64,000 nt of DNA from Potentilla sterilis (taxonomy: Eukaryota > Streptophyta > Magnoliopsida > Rosales > Rosaceae), in NCBI GenBank assembly GCA_963682095.1, contig OY821758.1:34187350-34251349 (forward strand), in the 5' to 3' direction. A program made the position numbers and the translations under genes. Positions 23,367 through 34,966 of this stretch are shown piece by piece (position 1 is the stretch's first letter; each line of letters begins with the position of its first letter). Under the pieces are notes generated by a model that was not told the origin of the DNA, did no database searches, and worked only from the letters and a program-made list of their open reading frames with translations.

Positions 23367-24859
23367 AGGCATCTCCAACCATGAAGTCTCAAAATGGGGT
23401 CTCATACCTATTATAAGACCTCATTTAGACACAATTCATATAAGACTTCAACCATCTCCAATGGTAAGGTATTAACTAAAAGTCTTAAATTTATATATTT
23501 GATTTTTTTTTTATTTTGTATTGTAATTAATAATAATTTGTATTTGTAAATAATGCGACCAAATTACGAGCACAATTTGTACCTGCAAAATAATCTCATA
23601 CATATATTACCCTTTTTGTGTCGAGTGTAGTATTGACAAGTAAGGATCGTTCTATCCGAGGAAATCAATGGCATTTAATTCACACAAAGCATTACATAAT
23701 CATATGGGGGTTGAGATTTGTATCTAATCAACTACTAAATGTAATGAAAATAAACCTAAAACTATTATTTACATATGATCATCTTCTCCACAAGAACACA
23801 TAACACGAAATCACTTTACACATGCATTAATCGAAATAAAAGATTCAAGACAGCAATATTTCATATAACACTTAGACAAATTTAATTCCAATTCTAATTA
23901 GAGCCCTCAGCGATTCATCTAATCGTTAAGACTTCTTAATTATTTAGAATTAACTCAACACATAATCCTAAACATAGTGCTAATCAGTTTACAAACACTC
24001 AGCGTCGAAAGTAAACACGAAGAACACATAAGCACAATAAGCCGAATCAGAGACATGCAACAAGTATGGCGTCACCTCACCTTGCTTTAACATGTAAATT
24101 TTCATGGTTATAACCGCCCTAATAAACAATCTAAATCACAACAACTTAGCGTATGAAGCAATACAAATTATTTTGGTAGATAAAATCGGTACCTAAGGAG
24201 AAGCCACAAAGTCAGCCCTTAAGCACACGATTTGTGATGCACGAACTCATGAAAATTAATCAAATAACATCAAGAACATACATGAAATCCTACTATCCTA
24301 AACCAATTAATTAAATACGAAATCACATACATAAAGTAATTCGAAACTCATACACAAACCCTGAGTGGATTTTCGAAAATAATACATAAACCATGAATAA
24401 CTTTCAGAAATCCATAATAAAACATACAAACCGAAAATTGTAATCCAACAAATCATTCATCATTAAATCGCAATTCATACAGAAAATTAAAGAGCCAAGA
24501 GTTTAGTCGAATCACACTTTAGAAGAACCTTGAAGAACTTCGGCAAATGATGAACTCGACTATGGAAGATGGTGCGAATTGTGTAGGTGAAGATGGTTCG
24601 GCTACAACAAATTTCTGTATAGGATTTGTGGGTACACTTTGGTAGAGTTTCGGCTAGTATTTTGTGAGAGGAAGAGATGTCTTTTTAAAGGTTGTACCGT
24701 GCTATATATAAGAGAGAGAGGAGAGCTAGGGTTTCGGCAATTAGGGTTTCGGCAACAAGAGTTGTTGCCGAACTCTTCTTCTTTGTTTTCTTGCTTGGCA
24801 AGACTTTTCTTTTAGCTTCCTTTGATGTCAAAATCTTCCTGAATATTACTGAAAATTTC

Positions 24860-27352
24860 TGATATGACCCGAACCTCGAATTATTATTTTTTAACTGGTT
24901 TATTTCTACTTTTACTCCTCGAGAATTGTTTTTACGAATCGAAAGTTCTAAATGTTGACTTTTAAATAAGTTGACCCGACCGAGGTTTTTGTTTCATGAT
25001 AAGGTAGAGGACGTTGAAACGAGTTCGTGGACACGTAGCACGCCTATTTTGGAGTTTGTACGAAAAAGTTGTGACGTAAAAACGGGTTTTTGCCGTTTTT
25101 GGACGAGTATATATAGCGGGAATGGGAAAATTTCCCGAAAGGGAAACTTTCTTTTTCCCCTTTTTCTTCTCTCTCCTTTCTCTCTCCTCTCCCCCGAATC
25201 CCCGCCGTCCGGCCGAACTGGGCCGGCGCACGGGTCCCATTCGGACCGGCTCTGCCCCCTCTTCGCGTCGCTGGCAGCGGCGAGGCGTGAAACGCCGCCG
25301 TTTGGCCGTGCGACGCCCGAGACCGATCGCCCCCGATCGGATGGTTCTCCCTCCTCCGGCCACTTCTTGGCCCGATTTTAGGGGGGAAATGGAGACAAGG
25401 ACTTGTGTAGTAATCCCCCCAAAGGAATCGATCCCAATCGATCCAGGTAAGGAGAATTTAGAATTTGAAAATTTTAGGGTTCTTGGCAGCGGAGGCGAGT
25501 CCCCGAGGTGGTGGCGATGGTGTTGGATGAATTTGGCGTCGATTGGAGGTGGTTTCGGCCTCCTGTGGCGGCGCTGCCGGCGACGACGCTGCTGTTCCGG
25601 CGACGGTGGCGGCGGCGCCACTGTTCCGGCGGCTTGAGGAAGAAGATGAACAGTGATGTGGTAAAAAGTGAAAAGGTAAAATAGTAAAAGGTGAAAAGTA
25701 AATGGTAAAACAGTAAAAGTGAAAAGTAAAACAGTAAAACAGTAAAAGTATATGTTAAATAGTAATTGGATTTTAACCATTTACTGTTTGACTTTCAGAA
25801 TTACTGTTTGACCATTAAAAGTTACTATTGACTTACTGTAAGAAGGTTAAAAGCTGATAAAAAGGATTTTATGACGAATTTACTAGGAAAGGAATTGATC
25901 GGACACGGTGTGGGTGTCCAGAGTAAATTTGGTTATAGATCGTTTCGGTATTTGAGACGAAATTCTAATACCGGAAATAAAATAGAAGTGGGGATAATTC
26001 GGACGAGCGAGGACGTCCGTGGTTTGGGTTTTATATTTGTTTCCCGAGGTTTAGAAATTTACGATTTCGCCCATATGACAGGTCGAGAGGGTACTCGACG
26101 GGACGAGAGCCGAAACGGCTACCAGCTCGGAAAAGACTGTGAGTGGATTTTTATTTTTAAACAAATGCATGCATGAGTATTTTATTGAAATGAAATTTCT
26201 TTTAAAAATGAAATTTATTTTGATTAAATGATTTTGAAGTATGAAAGATTATATGAGAAAAAGAAAAAAAAAAGATATGTTAAGGAATATATGGTTTCGT
26301 TTTATCGACAGTAATGATATTTATATTGGGTTTTGCTATTTCCTTGGCAAATGAGATTTCCATGTGGTTTTATATTTTCGAAATATTTTGAGTATGTTAA
26401 TCAGTAGACCGGAATAAAATTCCGGGGATTTTGTTGATTTTATTATTTATGATTTTTCTGACATGCGAGGTATGTCGATGGGATTTACGTATATTTGATT
26501 TGATTTTACGGCATGGTGATTTGCCGGGTATTTCTGATTTTACGGCATGGTGATTGCCGGGTACTTATGTTACGGCATGTTGATTTGCCGGGGATTCATG
26601 GTTATATCTGGAGGCTAGAATATTGTTATATGATTATGAGCCTCAGATGGTTGATGATTTATCAGGGGAAATGTATTTCGAGATTTGTTTTCACCACACG
26701 AGGGTCCACGTTATTATTATATTGATGCTAGCTAGCGGAGCCTCATCCCACGCGAGGTGACGACTTGACCATATAGGTCAGATTCACGCTCGGTGGTCGA
26801 CGTAGGGTTGTATATGTTGAGGCGGCGGTGACGTGTCTAGGTAGTAGACTTAGACACGAGGGGAGTCAATAGGACTCTCGGACCAGAGCCTGACGAGGCT
26901 CCAGTGGTGGGTAGACATTTTCCTGTTGCATGGCCAATGGGATTTGGTCATGAGGATGTTTTCACTGTGATTGCGGGAATATTTCCTCTGTGAAGCTTTC
27001 AGTTTTTAATAAATTCCCGCATCAGCCGATTGAGATTTTTATATTATTATATGACGTGATTGAGATTTTTATACGATTATATGATGTGGCTTCGGGAATA
27101 TTTCATTTATGAGACTTTAAGCTTTTGATAGATTCCCGAAGCAGTGGATTAAGATTTCTATATTTTTATATTATCTAGTTTCGGGAATATTTCCTCTATG
27201 AGGCTTTCGGTATTTCATAGATTCCCGAACCAGTGGAACTGAGATTTTATATGACCAAAGAGATTTATCAAGAGGTATTATAAGTTGATTTTCAAATGGT
27301 TATGTTAAAACAACTCAGCCTCGCTGACAACTCAAATAAACAAAACTCCTTT

Positions 27353-27393
<41 letters not shown>

Positions 27394-27395
27394 CA

Positions 27396-27430
<35 letters not shown>

Positions 27431-28051
27431 AAAGGAGTTTTGTTTATTTGAGTTGTCAGCGAGGCTGAGTTGTTTTAATAGAGTTTTTCATAAAATGTGG
27501 TATGTTTACATATACATATGCATGCATTGTGATTTTCCGATTAGTATGAAAATGTGGGAAAGTGATATAATGTCTTTAACTAAAAGTATTAGTTGAAATT
27601 ATTTTATTTTTATCCACTCACTCTAACGATTTTAAATTACTTTCCCCTGGGCCCTTCGTTTTAAAATGGCCAGTGTGCAGACTAGTAGTTGAGGTCAAAG
27701 ATACTCAGGTCGAGGCATAGTCAGCGTCGGTATTGCTTCCGCTCGGTAGGATCTTTTGATCCTTTATCTTTTTGATTTTTGTATCCTTAGTTACTTTCTG
27801 TAGAATGCTCTGATAAATTGTAGATGTTTTAAAAGTGATTTTACTTTTGTGTTGAGAAGTTGTTGGAATCTTGGGGGAGCAGGTGGCTCCTAGAGTCAGG
27901 GTAGTTTTTATAGAAGTGTTTTGTGTATTTGACAGGTGAGGGTTGTCCATTTTAAGAGAGGTCATACCGATTTTCGGTAAAATCTCTCTTAAGGTGGTCC
28001 CCGCAGGATCTGATCCGGGTTTCGGGGTGAAATCTGGTTTGGGTCCTGTCA
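24860..28051 (+). mobile_element. Solo LTR of family B (chromovirus-like), TSD ATTTC
   Basis: 3,192 bp, from TGATATGACCCGAACC to GGGTCCTGTCA, related along its whole length to the LTRs at 52,836 and 59,437. ATTTC flanks it (24,855-24,859 and 28,052-28,056). It has a TATATATA box at 25,108-25,115, a GC-rich block at about 25,190-25,380, a conserved splice-donor-like CAGGTAAGGAG (25,444) and the tract TTTCCCCTGGGCCCTTCG near 27,642. Long frames in the GC-rich block (24,962-25,780 minus, 25,122-25,637 plus) are not considered genes. Confidence 0.88.
27305..27478. repeat. 174-bp palindrome in family B solo LTR
   Basis: The arm at 27,305-27,356 (TTAAAACAACTCAGCC to TTTGTTTATAT) is the apparently exact reverse complement of the arm ending at 27,478. 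The arms are joined by about 65 bp of (AT)n with a short GTTCACTTTT interruption. The related LTRs near 55,220 and 61,860 have only the right-arm-like sequence. A DNA cruciform or RNA hairpin is possible. Confidence 0.9.
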
Positions 28052-28865
28052 ATTTCGCTACTTCCTTCTTTCTTTAATTCGGCATAAAACCTAAATGAAT
28101 GTGATGGAATCAAGAGTAGATTCATTTAGGTTTTCTTCTTTTAATTTCGGAAACAAGCTTTCCTTCTTTGATCCGAATTTTTCTTTTCATGTGCTAGGCA
28201 TGCTTTTTCATTTAATCCAATTTCTCTTCAATTAATTCCCTGAAAAATAAAGAAAAGAAATATGTGTTAGGGAAACAATAATATGTATGCCGAAATTAAT
28301 TAGAGAAAGAGTTTGATTCCATTTAGATTTCCTGGTTCAACAAGGAGTTCTACTTTCATTGAAACTCTTAAAACCTTCGACGTTATGAGAAACGTCGAGC
28401 CATTGTAGACTCCTGAACCAATTAGGATTCCTGATGTGACAAGAAGTCCTACTTTGAATCAAACTCTTCATAAAATCATCATATTTCGACATTTAAGCTC
28501 TTTTCATATATCAACTCTACCAAAGACTCCGACTATTAAACAACTCTATAAAACAATAATAAGGGATAAACAATTGCATAAATGAGGGTAAAACACTTTT
28601 AAGAACGTCGCATATTATGCTCCTATCAGTAAACTATTCTTGTACATGATAAATAAATATAATATTGAATTGAAAAAAAAAAATTGAGTGTTTGGGACAA
28701 AGCCAAATTATAAGACTAGTCTCAAACCAAGTCTCAAAATAAGACTTGGGATGAGACCAAGTACTAAAAATATAGGGTTTAAGACCTCCCAAATTAACCA
28801 TTGAAGACCATATTTTTTTAGGACCCCAAATTTATAGGGTTTAGGACCTTGGGTTGGAGATGCCC

Positions 28866-29990
28866 TAAGGGATTAGCAAAAGATAAGTGTGGGGTAGTTG
28901 ATAAGAGCACAAAGTGCTACGTTCTTAGTATGTTTATGCCTACATTTATGCTTTGTTTTAACCTTAGTTGTCTAAGATTGAGTCATAATATCGAGTCATG
29001 AGTATTTCGTAGAAGTACAAAGAAATCGTGCTAAGAATAGATAAAAATGTACAAAAATGCTAAGAAGCCGATTTAAAGAGATATAGAGATGTTTCATTGG
29101 ATCTGTAAAGCTTCGGCTGTACTTTTTATGGATTTTTCAAAGATATTGATGATTGAGCATTGGAAGGAATTATATTAATCGGAGCAAAGAAAAGAAGCCA
29201 GAAAATTACAAAGCACAAAATCGGTGCAAATCCAGTAATTCCAGTATTTTCCTAGGCACATCAACCAACTTCTAGATATTCTCCAGGACGATTCACAAGA
29301 AACCAGAGTGCGAGCCATATATGCATAGAAATCTCTATGAGTCTAGTTTCTACAAAACTTAGAATCGCATCCAAAGCTTTTCTCAGGAGAGAGTTATGCC
29401 CATCACAATGCTAAAAGGTCACTGCCCTGCCGAGAAGAATACCTACTGCCCATTTTCGTGATTTTTTGTATTTCTTCACCAAAATGGAATCCAAATGCAT
29501 AGATAAATAGTTTCTGAGCTATATGAAGCATATGGGAATCAGCCTTGCCAAAAAGAAGTGCAAAACATGGAAACAAACAAGTCTCCTAGCTCGGTTAGGA
29601 AAAGAAGATGTAACCGGCTAACTAGGAAAGGAATTCTCCTGGTTCAGCTAGGGAACCTTGCAGCCGATCTTTGGGCCATGTATCTGTCAAGCATTATTGC
29701 CGATCCATTAAGGAGATCTTGCAGCCCCAGTCCAATGAAGAAATCGGCAAAGAAGAATTCCAAGAAGAACAAAGAATGCAACAAAACCAAAACCGGATAG
29801 GATTTGGATTTCCTTGCCGATTCACTTAAGGATTTATGCCAAATCCTTTGCATCTTTTCCCCTATATACAGAAAAATCATCTCATCTCAAGCACAAGTAC
29901 TAACCAAAAGCTTTACCAAGTCTCTCAAGCACCAAACGCTAAATACTTAGCCGAAACCTCACCACCACCATCCAAAAATCGTCCTTGAAT
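28866..29990 (+). mobile_element. E0 3' end: polypurine-like tract and truncated LTR
   Basis: After the MITE the 3' region ends with AAGTGTGGGGTAGT, and an LTR begins TGATAAGAGCACAAAG at 28,899. It can be followed to about 29,990 (CACCACCACCATCC), close to where other copies have the R/U5 region. Beyond that the similarity is lost. The right end is lost next to the inverted element E2. The 80-codon frame at 29,558-29,800 lies in LTR sequence and is not a gene. Confidence 0.75.
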
Positions 29991-30700
29991 TCTGGACATT
30001 CATGAACCTGAGAATTTGAAGATCAAGTCATTAGTAAATGAAAATAAAAAGAAAACAAGTATGAGATTTTTTTAGAGTATAGTTAGAACTTTGTGTTAGT
30101 TGTATGAGTTAGTAGTATTTCCAATGTAACACATATTGTATAGTTCACGAAAAAAAATTCTTTCTTTTTACATAGCACACGAGAATGACAAGTATATATC
30201 ACCCAAGAAGTTTACAAGTATATCAAAGAATTCGGCTCATATATAACAAAGAATTCGGTTCATGTTTTTCCAAAGTTTCCGAAAATATAACACATCAAAT
30301 ATGTCGAACTCTTAGAGTCTAATTTTTTTTATTCACACAACTTTAAAATTCAAGGTACGTGGAACAGAGGAGCAAACTGTGCAATGAACTTGTACAGTCC
30401 ACAGTAAGGTCTTGCTTTATCCAATATACCTCAAGTTTTAAAGAAAACGTTTTATTTGTGAAGCTATATAAATCTATTTATGCAAAGTTATTTTCTCGAC
30501 TCAAAAGCAAGGTGGACGTGCGGCCCAAGTATGGTCATCTAGACATAAATTATTTCGTGGTTTCAGAAGGCTAGTTTGTGAAATGTGAATATAATCCAAG
30601 GCAAGACTCATTTTTTGGTAACCACGGAGAGCGAACTCCCTATTGCCCCCTTCACAGAGAAGAGATAGCAGTCTGTAGGCCTCTTAGATTTAATTCGACA

Positions 30701-30808
30701 GGGATAGCTCAAGTCGTAAAGAGCACCTCTTAGGTTATTAGGTCATGGGTTCGAGTCACAATAGGGGGTAGGTGTAAAATCCTTATATCCTCTTTTTAAA
30801 AAAAAAAA
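30701..30808 (+). mobile_element. tRNA-derived SINE-like insertion
   Basis: Starts GGGATAGCTCAAG, with an A-box-like region (TAGCTCAAGTCG..AGAGC). A B-box-like GGGTTCGAGTC lies at 30,747-30,757, about the normal spacing for a Pol III promoter. It ends in CCTCTTTTT and a run of 11 A. The related leader of A1 lacks this segment at the same place. Target duplication is not clear (TCGA on both sides). Not a functional tRNA gene: the cloverleaf pairing is poor. Confidence 0.65.
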
Positions 30809-31220
30809 GTCGAGAAAACACGCACTAATAGGCGAACTTTTATGCCCCTTTCCCAGTTTAAAAATAACTCATGTGTTAGACAGTTCTCCAAGTGTTAATA
30901 AAAGCCGCCCTCAACCCCAAGTGACGTTAAAAAGGTACAAATTGAGGGTTATAGCTAATATTAACAAAAGGGACTTCACCTATTCTGTTCACTTTAGAAC
31001 CTACAATAAACTAAACATAAATAAATCTTTAACTTCCTTGAAATTTATTTAAGTGTTTCACACATACATCACATATTATATGATACATTCGACAACAATA
31101 TAAAACCTAAAACCGAAACCTATTTAACTATTACAAAACCGAATGTCCTAAAAATTATACAAATCCGAAATTTATACAAAGTTACAAAGTAACACTTCAT
31201 GAATCGAAATTTATAAATTT

Positions 31221-31237
31221 TCCCAGTAACGGCGCCA
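31221..31237 (-). promoter_or_regulatory. E2 primer binding site, tRNA-Asp type
   Basis: On the minus strand it reads TGGCGCCGTTACTGGGA, five bases from the LTR end at 31,243. It differs from the A1 site in a few bases of the 3' half, so primer pairing is imperfect. Confidence 0.85.
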
Positions 31238-31242
31238 AAAAT

Positions 31243-33515
31243 TGATGGAGTTATTATTCAAGTACTTGTACCTGCAAAACAACTTCATTCACATAATACC
31301 CTTTTTGTATCATCGTTAATATAAAACAATTAGGAATCGTTCATTCCGGGGAATTCAGGGTATTCAATCACATAAAGTATGACAAAATCATATTGGGGGT
31401 TTGACTTTTTATATAAATACCTACTGATTTTTATGAAAATTAAAACCTAAATTAATATATACATATGATCATGATCTTTCACACATAACACTACACACAA
31501 AATTCACAAAACATGTAACAATTTCGCACAAGGTAACAACATAGCAAATCAGCATGCATTAAAGATTTATTCAAGTTCCAATTTAATTAGAGCCATTCGT
31601 GGTTCATCTAATCATCAAAACTCCTCAGTTATTTAGAATCAGCTTCGTGTGTCATCCTAAACATAGTGCTAATCAGTTTAGAGACACTTCGTGTAGAAAT
31701 TAAACCAAGAAACACATAAGCACAATGAGTCGAATAGGAAACAAGTAACAAGTATGGCGCCACTTCACCCCATTAAAATGTATATTTTTAGAATTACTCT
31801 AGCTCCTAGAACCAACACAAGGTAAATCAACTTCGTGTATAATTCACCTCATATTGTATTCGGTATATGAAGCAAACACACAAGGTTCGGCCATGATCAA
31901 GGCTGCCCTCATACATTAAACTTTTGTGCATACGAATTCAGAAAATAAACCAAAACATCATCAAGAACACATGCGATTTGTACTATATCATAAACCCTGA
32001 TTAAATTCGAAACCCATTAAGAACATAGTCCGAAAATTAGATAACCAAGTAGCAAATTCAGAAATCCAAAATAAAACTAATAAAAGCAAATAAACATCCA
32101 CAAATCCTTACAAACTTCATAGACAAAGTATTGTATTTATACAGAAAATATAAAGCCATGAGAGAAGAGTGAATCATACTTTGTAGAAACCTTGAATGAG
32201 TTTGGCAAGGTGGATTCGGTGGTGGTAATTTGGTGCGATTTTAGGATGGTGCTGGTGAAAGGATTCGGCTATATTTTCTTTGGATTTATGGTGGTAATTC
32301 GGCAGAATTTTGGCTTGCGAAAGTGAGAGAGACGAGATTATTTATATAGAGGGAGAATATAGGAGTCTTGCTTTCTATCCTGATTTGTCTATTAACGCCC
32401 CGTAGCTAGAATTACTTTTACTTAATTTAGATATAAATTCATTTTATAGTTAAATTATCCCCTCTTATTAGAAAAATATTTTTGAAATTTTTTTTATAAA
32501 TTTTTTTATAGCTTAGGAAAATAGAGCGCGACGATACGAGAGCGTAGGCGCAAGCGACATGTTAATAAGAGTTTTAACGAAAAAGTTATTAACGTTTTAG
32601 CTAGAGGGGCAATTTGGTCTTTTCACGTTGACCGTAGTTTAATTAGAAAATTACCAATAACTACAATTTTGTGTTAATATTTACCAATAGCAAAACTTAA
32701 TTTTTTTTATACCATCAGCAGCCGTGTGCTTTATATAGAGGGAGAATATAGCATGAGTTCGGATTAGAATCCGACTTGTACTTGGCGTGCAAGGCAGCCG
32801 ACAATCCCTCTCCAATTCGGCTTTGTCTTCTCCTTATCATGTGCTCGGCATGCTCCTTGTTTTTTGATTCACAAGACTTGTTCATGTGCTCGACACACTT
32901 GCATTTTTTCCTCTAGAATTTTCTAAAATCATGTGTACGGCATCATCCTCTTCTAGTCCTTGTTGCATTTGGCTTTCACTTCTTAACATGTGCTCGGCAT
33001 GCTTCCATAGATAATTTCGATTTCTTCGTTGAATAAATGCCGAGCTCTCTTGGATTTAATTCCTGAAAAATAAGAGAAAGAAATATTATAAAGACATGAT
33101 AAAAATATAGTAGAATTATTTAGAGTGTGAATCATGATTCCATCGAGATTTCCTGGTTCAATGAGGATTTCTACTTTCATTGAAACTCTTAAAACCTTCG
33201 ACGTTTTGAGAAACGTCGAGACATTGTAGACTCCTAATCCAACTAAGACTCCTGCTTTGAACCAAACTCTTTAATATCTTCGTCCTTTTGATAAACGACG
33301 AAACATTTTTCATTCCTAGTTCAATTAGGAATCCTGATTTAAATCGAACTCTTCATAAATTCTACGTTTTTCGACGTTTTAACTAAATTCACAAACTGAC
33401 TCTACCGAAGACTCCTGACTCGACTAAACGACTCTATATTACAATAATAAGGGTTAAGCATTGCATAAATGAGGATAAAAACATATTAAGAATATCGTAT
33501 ATAATGCTCCTATCA
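31243..33515 (-). repeat. E2 5' LTR (inverted)
   Basis: On the minus strand it runs TGATAGGAGCATTATA (ending at 33,515) to ACTCCATCA (31,243), with the PBS next to it. It contains a 370-bp insert at 32,362-32,731 located at the TATA box. The U5-side portion 31,243-32,160 resembles the LTR at 23,551. Confidence 0.85.
32362..32731. mobile_element. 370-bp insertion of unknown class, flanked by a 21-22 bp direct repeat
   Basis: Sequence from GGAGTCTTGCTTTCTATC to the T-rich end and CAGCAGCCGTGTGC. TTTATATAGAGGGAGAATAT lies on both sides (32,341 and about 32,733). The repeated target includes the minus-strand TATA box of the LTR, so the TATA is duplicated. A relative starts at 34,967. The long duplication would suit a target-primed retroposon, but no poly-A or Pol III box is seen. 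Confidence 0.55.
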
Positions 33516-34823
33516 CTTCTCCACTCTCTCCCCTCTCATCTTCTCCACTTCTGTAACCTTTGTCCCTTCTCACTCCCTACTCACTCACTCTTCTGAATCT
33601 TCATTTACCCTCTTTTCATCATGGCTGATGTACTTGCAAACCCCAAATCCTTCTTCTCCTAACACTGATGGTGTTGGGTCGGGCTCTGTAACCTCTCCAC
33701 CGGCTCTAGGATCCCTATCTCCCACAGGTGTCATCTCTAGAGCTCAGGGCTCTCTGAATCTCCTGTTGGAACGTTTCCACAGACGATCTCCACTACCGGC
33801 CCTTCAATTCTGTTGCCTGCCCTGGAAGAAGAGATTCACGCTTCAGACATTTTGGACCCTAAGAATCGCAAGGAGGTTGACTTGCCTGGAGTAGAGAAAC
33901 CCAAGAAGTCTCACAAAGTCTCTGATGGGTCCTCTGCTACTCCCTCTCTGCAATCTCCCTCTGGCCCCAAGACCCAGCTCAATCCCTCTGTGGATCTTAG
34001 CATAGGAGAGGAAGATAGTCTCCCAGCTCAATCAAAAGGAGCTACTCCGGCTAGGAAGAGGAGGGCCTCTCCGTCTGTTGATATCTTGGGATCTGACAAG
34101 TCCCAATCATCCCTTGATGGAAGTGAAAGCTCTGATCCAGAATTTCGTCCTGATCCTGAGCCCACTACACGGCCCAGGACATGATCCTCTATTGTTGCTG
34201 CTGCTGCGAGAAAGCCCACTCACATGGTTAAGCCCAGGTCCTCTTGAGAACTTTGTTGATGAAGCTGCTCGGACATTGTGGACCTCTGTCACCAGGTTTC
34301 GACCCGTTGTGTATGAAAAATCCCTTGCTTTTGAAACCTTGCCTGCTTTTGTTGAAAACCATGTTGAGGACCTGGGATGGATCCCTGCCTTGGAATCCTT
34401 TCCCCAAGTAAACTTGAGCATTGTCCATGAATTCTATGCCAACTTTTCCAAAGATATCAGTACCAATGTCAAGCTTAAGTCTAAGCAGCCTATCAATGTG
34501 TTGGCAATGATAAAGATTTGGATGATGATGTCTTCTTCTTTACCTGTTTTCGGATGTACTTTTGGACAGTTTTCCTCTGTTTTCCTTTGTCATTCCTTGA
34601 CAAAAAGGGGGAGAACTAGTTTGCTGCTATAGGTTTTTGTGTGTATTGAATTATCCGTGATTATGCATTTTTAGTACCATCCTAATATGTAGTTTCTTCA
34701 ATGATACGTATTGGTTTTGGTGTCCTGTGAGTCTTCACTTGTTTTGTGAGATTGTTTTACAGGTAAGGATCAGTTTTTTGGCAGCAAAGTTATGTTTCAT
34801 TCAGGAATGCCAAAAGGGGAGAT
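33516..34823 (+). pseudogene. Degenerate plant transposon-protein gene in a retroelement-like unit
   Basis: An ATG at 33,621 (MADVLANPKS) runs into a stop after 13 codons. Other frames continue: 33,813-34,184 is rich in Ser/Pro with a basic patch PARKRRASPS, and 34,078-34,632 contains FVDEAARTLWTS, YEKSLAFE and VNLSIVHEFYANF. The last motif resembles the putative plant transposon protein domain found in large non-coding LTR elements; this assignment is from memory. At least two frameshifts or stops make it non-functional. After the coding part come AAAAAGGGGGAGAAC (34,600) and AAAAGGGGAGAT (34,812), a polypurine-like tract before a possible LTR. Confidence 0.55.
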
Positions 34824-34966
34824 TGTTAGTATGAAAATGGTTGACAATCTTATGTCTAACAAAACATAACAAGTGATGTGGCCCAAAGGTATACTGAAGG
34901 CCCAATCCAATCTCATGGTTCTCAGGTAAATCATATATGTGCATTTCATGGGTTTGTACAAAGGAT
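34824..34966 (+). repeat. Possible LTR start of the preceding element, truncated
   Basis: TGTTAGTATGAAAATGG follows the purine tract AAAAGGGGAGAT, as at a copia-like polypurine tract/LTR junction. The sequence continues to about 34,966, where another repeat begins. No matching 5' LTR is visible. Confidence 0.4.

Larger units (their letters stand above)
23551..28628 (-). mobile_element. Inverted Athila-like solo LTR inside the MITE, TSD GTAAA, split
   Basis: On the minus strand it starts TGATAGGAGCATAA (ending at 28,628) and runs to 23,551, where the expected TGATGCGACC appears as TAATGCGACC, a single G-to-A change. GTAAA lies on both sides (23,546-23,550 and 28,629-28,633). It is interrupted by a family B solo LTR (24,860-28,051). 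Without that insert it is about 1.9 kb. There is no coding sequence. Confidence 0.82.
23367..28865. mobile_element. PIF/Harbinger (Tourist)-like MITE, split by nested LTRs
   Basis: The outer parts 23,367-23,550 and 28,634-28,865 together make an element of about 415 bp. Its ends are inverted: AGGCATCTCCAACC on the left and GGTTGGAGATGCCC on the right. It is flanked by the 3-bp target TAA (23,364-23,366 and 28,866-28,868). TIR type and TAA target fit Tourist-like MITEs. The middle is an inverted solo LTR. No transposase is encoded. Confidence 0.75.
30000..31242 (-). mobile_element. E2 leader (inverted Athila-like element, truncated)
   Basis: On the minus strand this matches the A1 leader module: CTAAAGTGAACAGAATAGG near 31,000, TTGAGGGCGGC at about 30,910, the GAGCGAACTCCC block at 30,640, and GAGGTATATTGGATAAAG to CCACGTACCTTGAA at about 30,350-30,435. 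No gag or pol follows; it stops near E0's truncated LTR around 30,000. A SINE-like insert lies at 30,701. Confidence 0.75.

Noticed and set aside
24962..25780. 272-codon minus-strand ORF and overlapping plus-strand ORFs
   Set aside because: GC-rich LTR sequence with frames open on both strands; similar frames appear in the other family B LTRs.
30701..30775. Functional tRNA gene
   Set aside because: Pol III box-like motifs but poor cloverleaf pairing and an A tail; read as a SINE.
33621..34632. Host protein-coding gene
   Set aside because: Early stop, several frame changes, transposon-protein-like motif and a polypurine tract/LTR-like tail.
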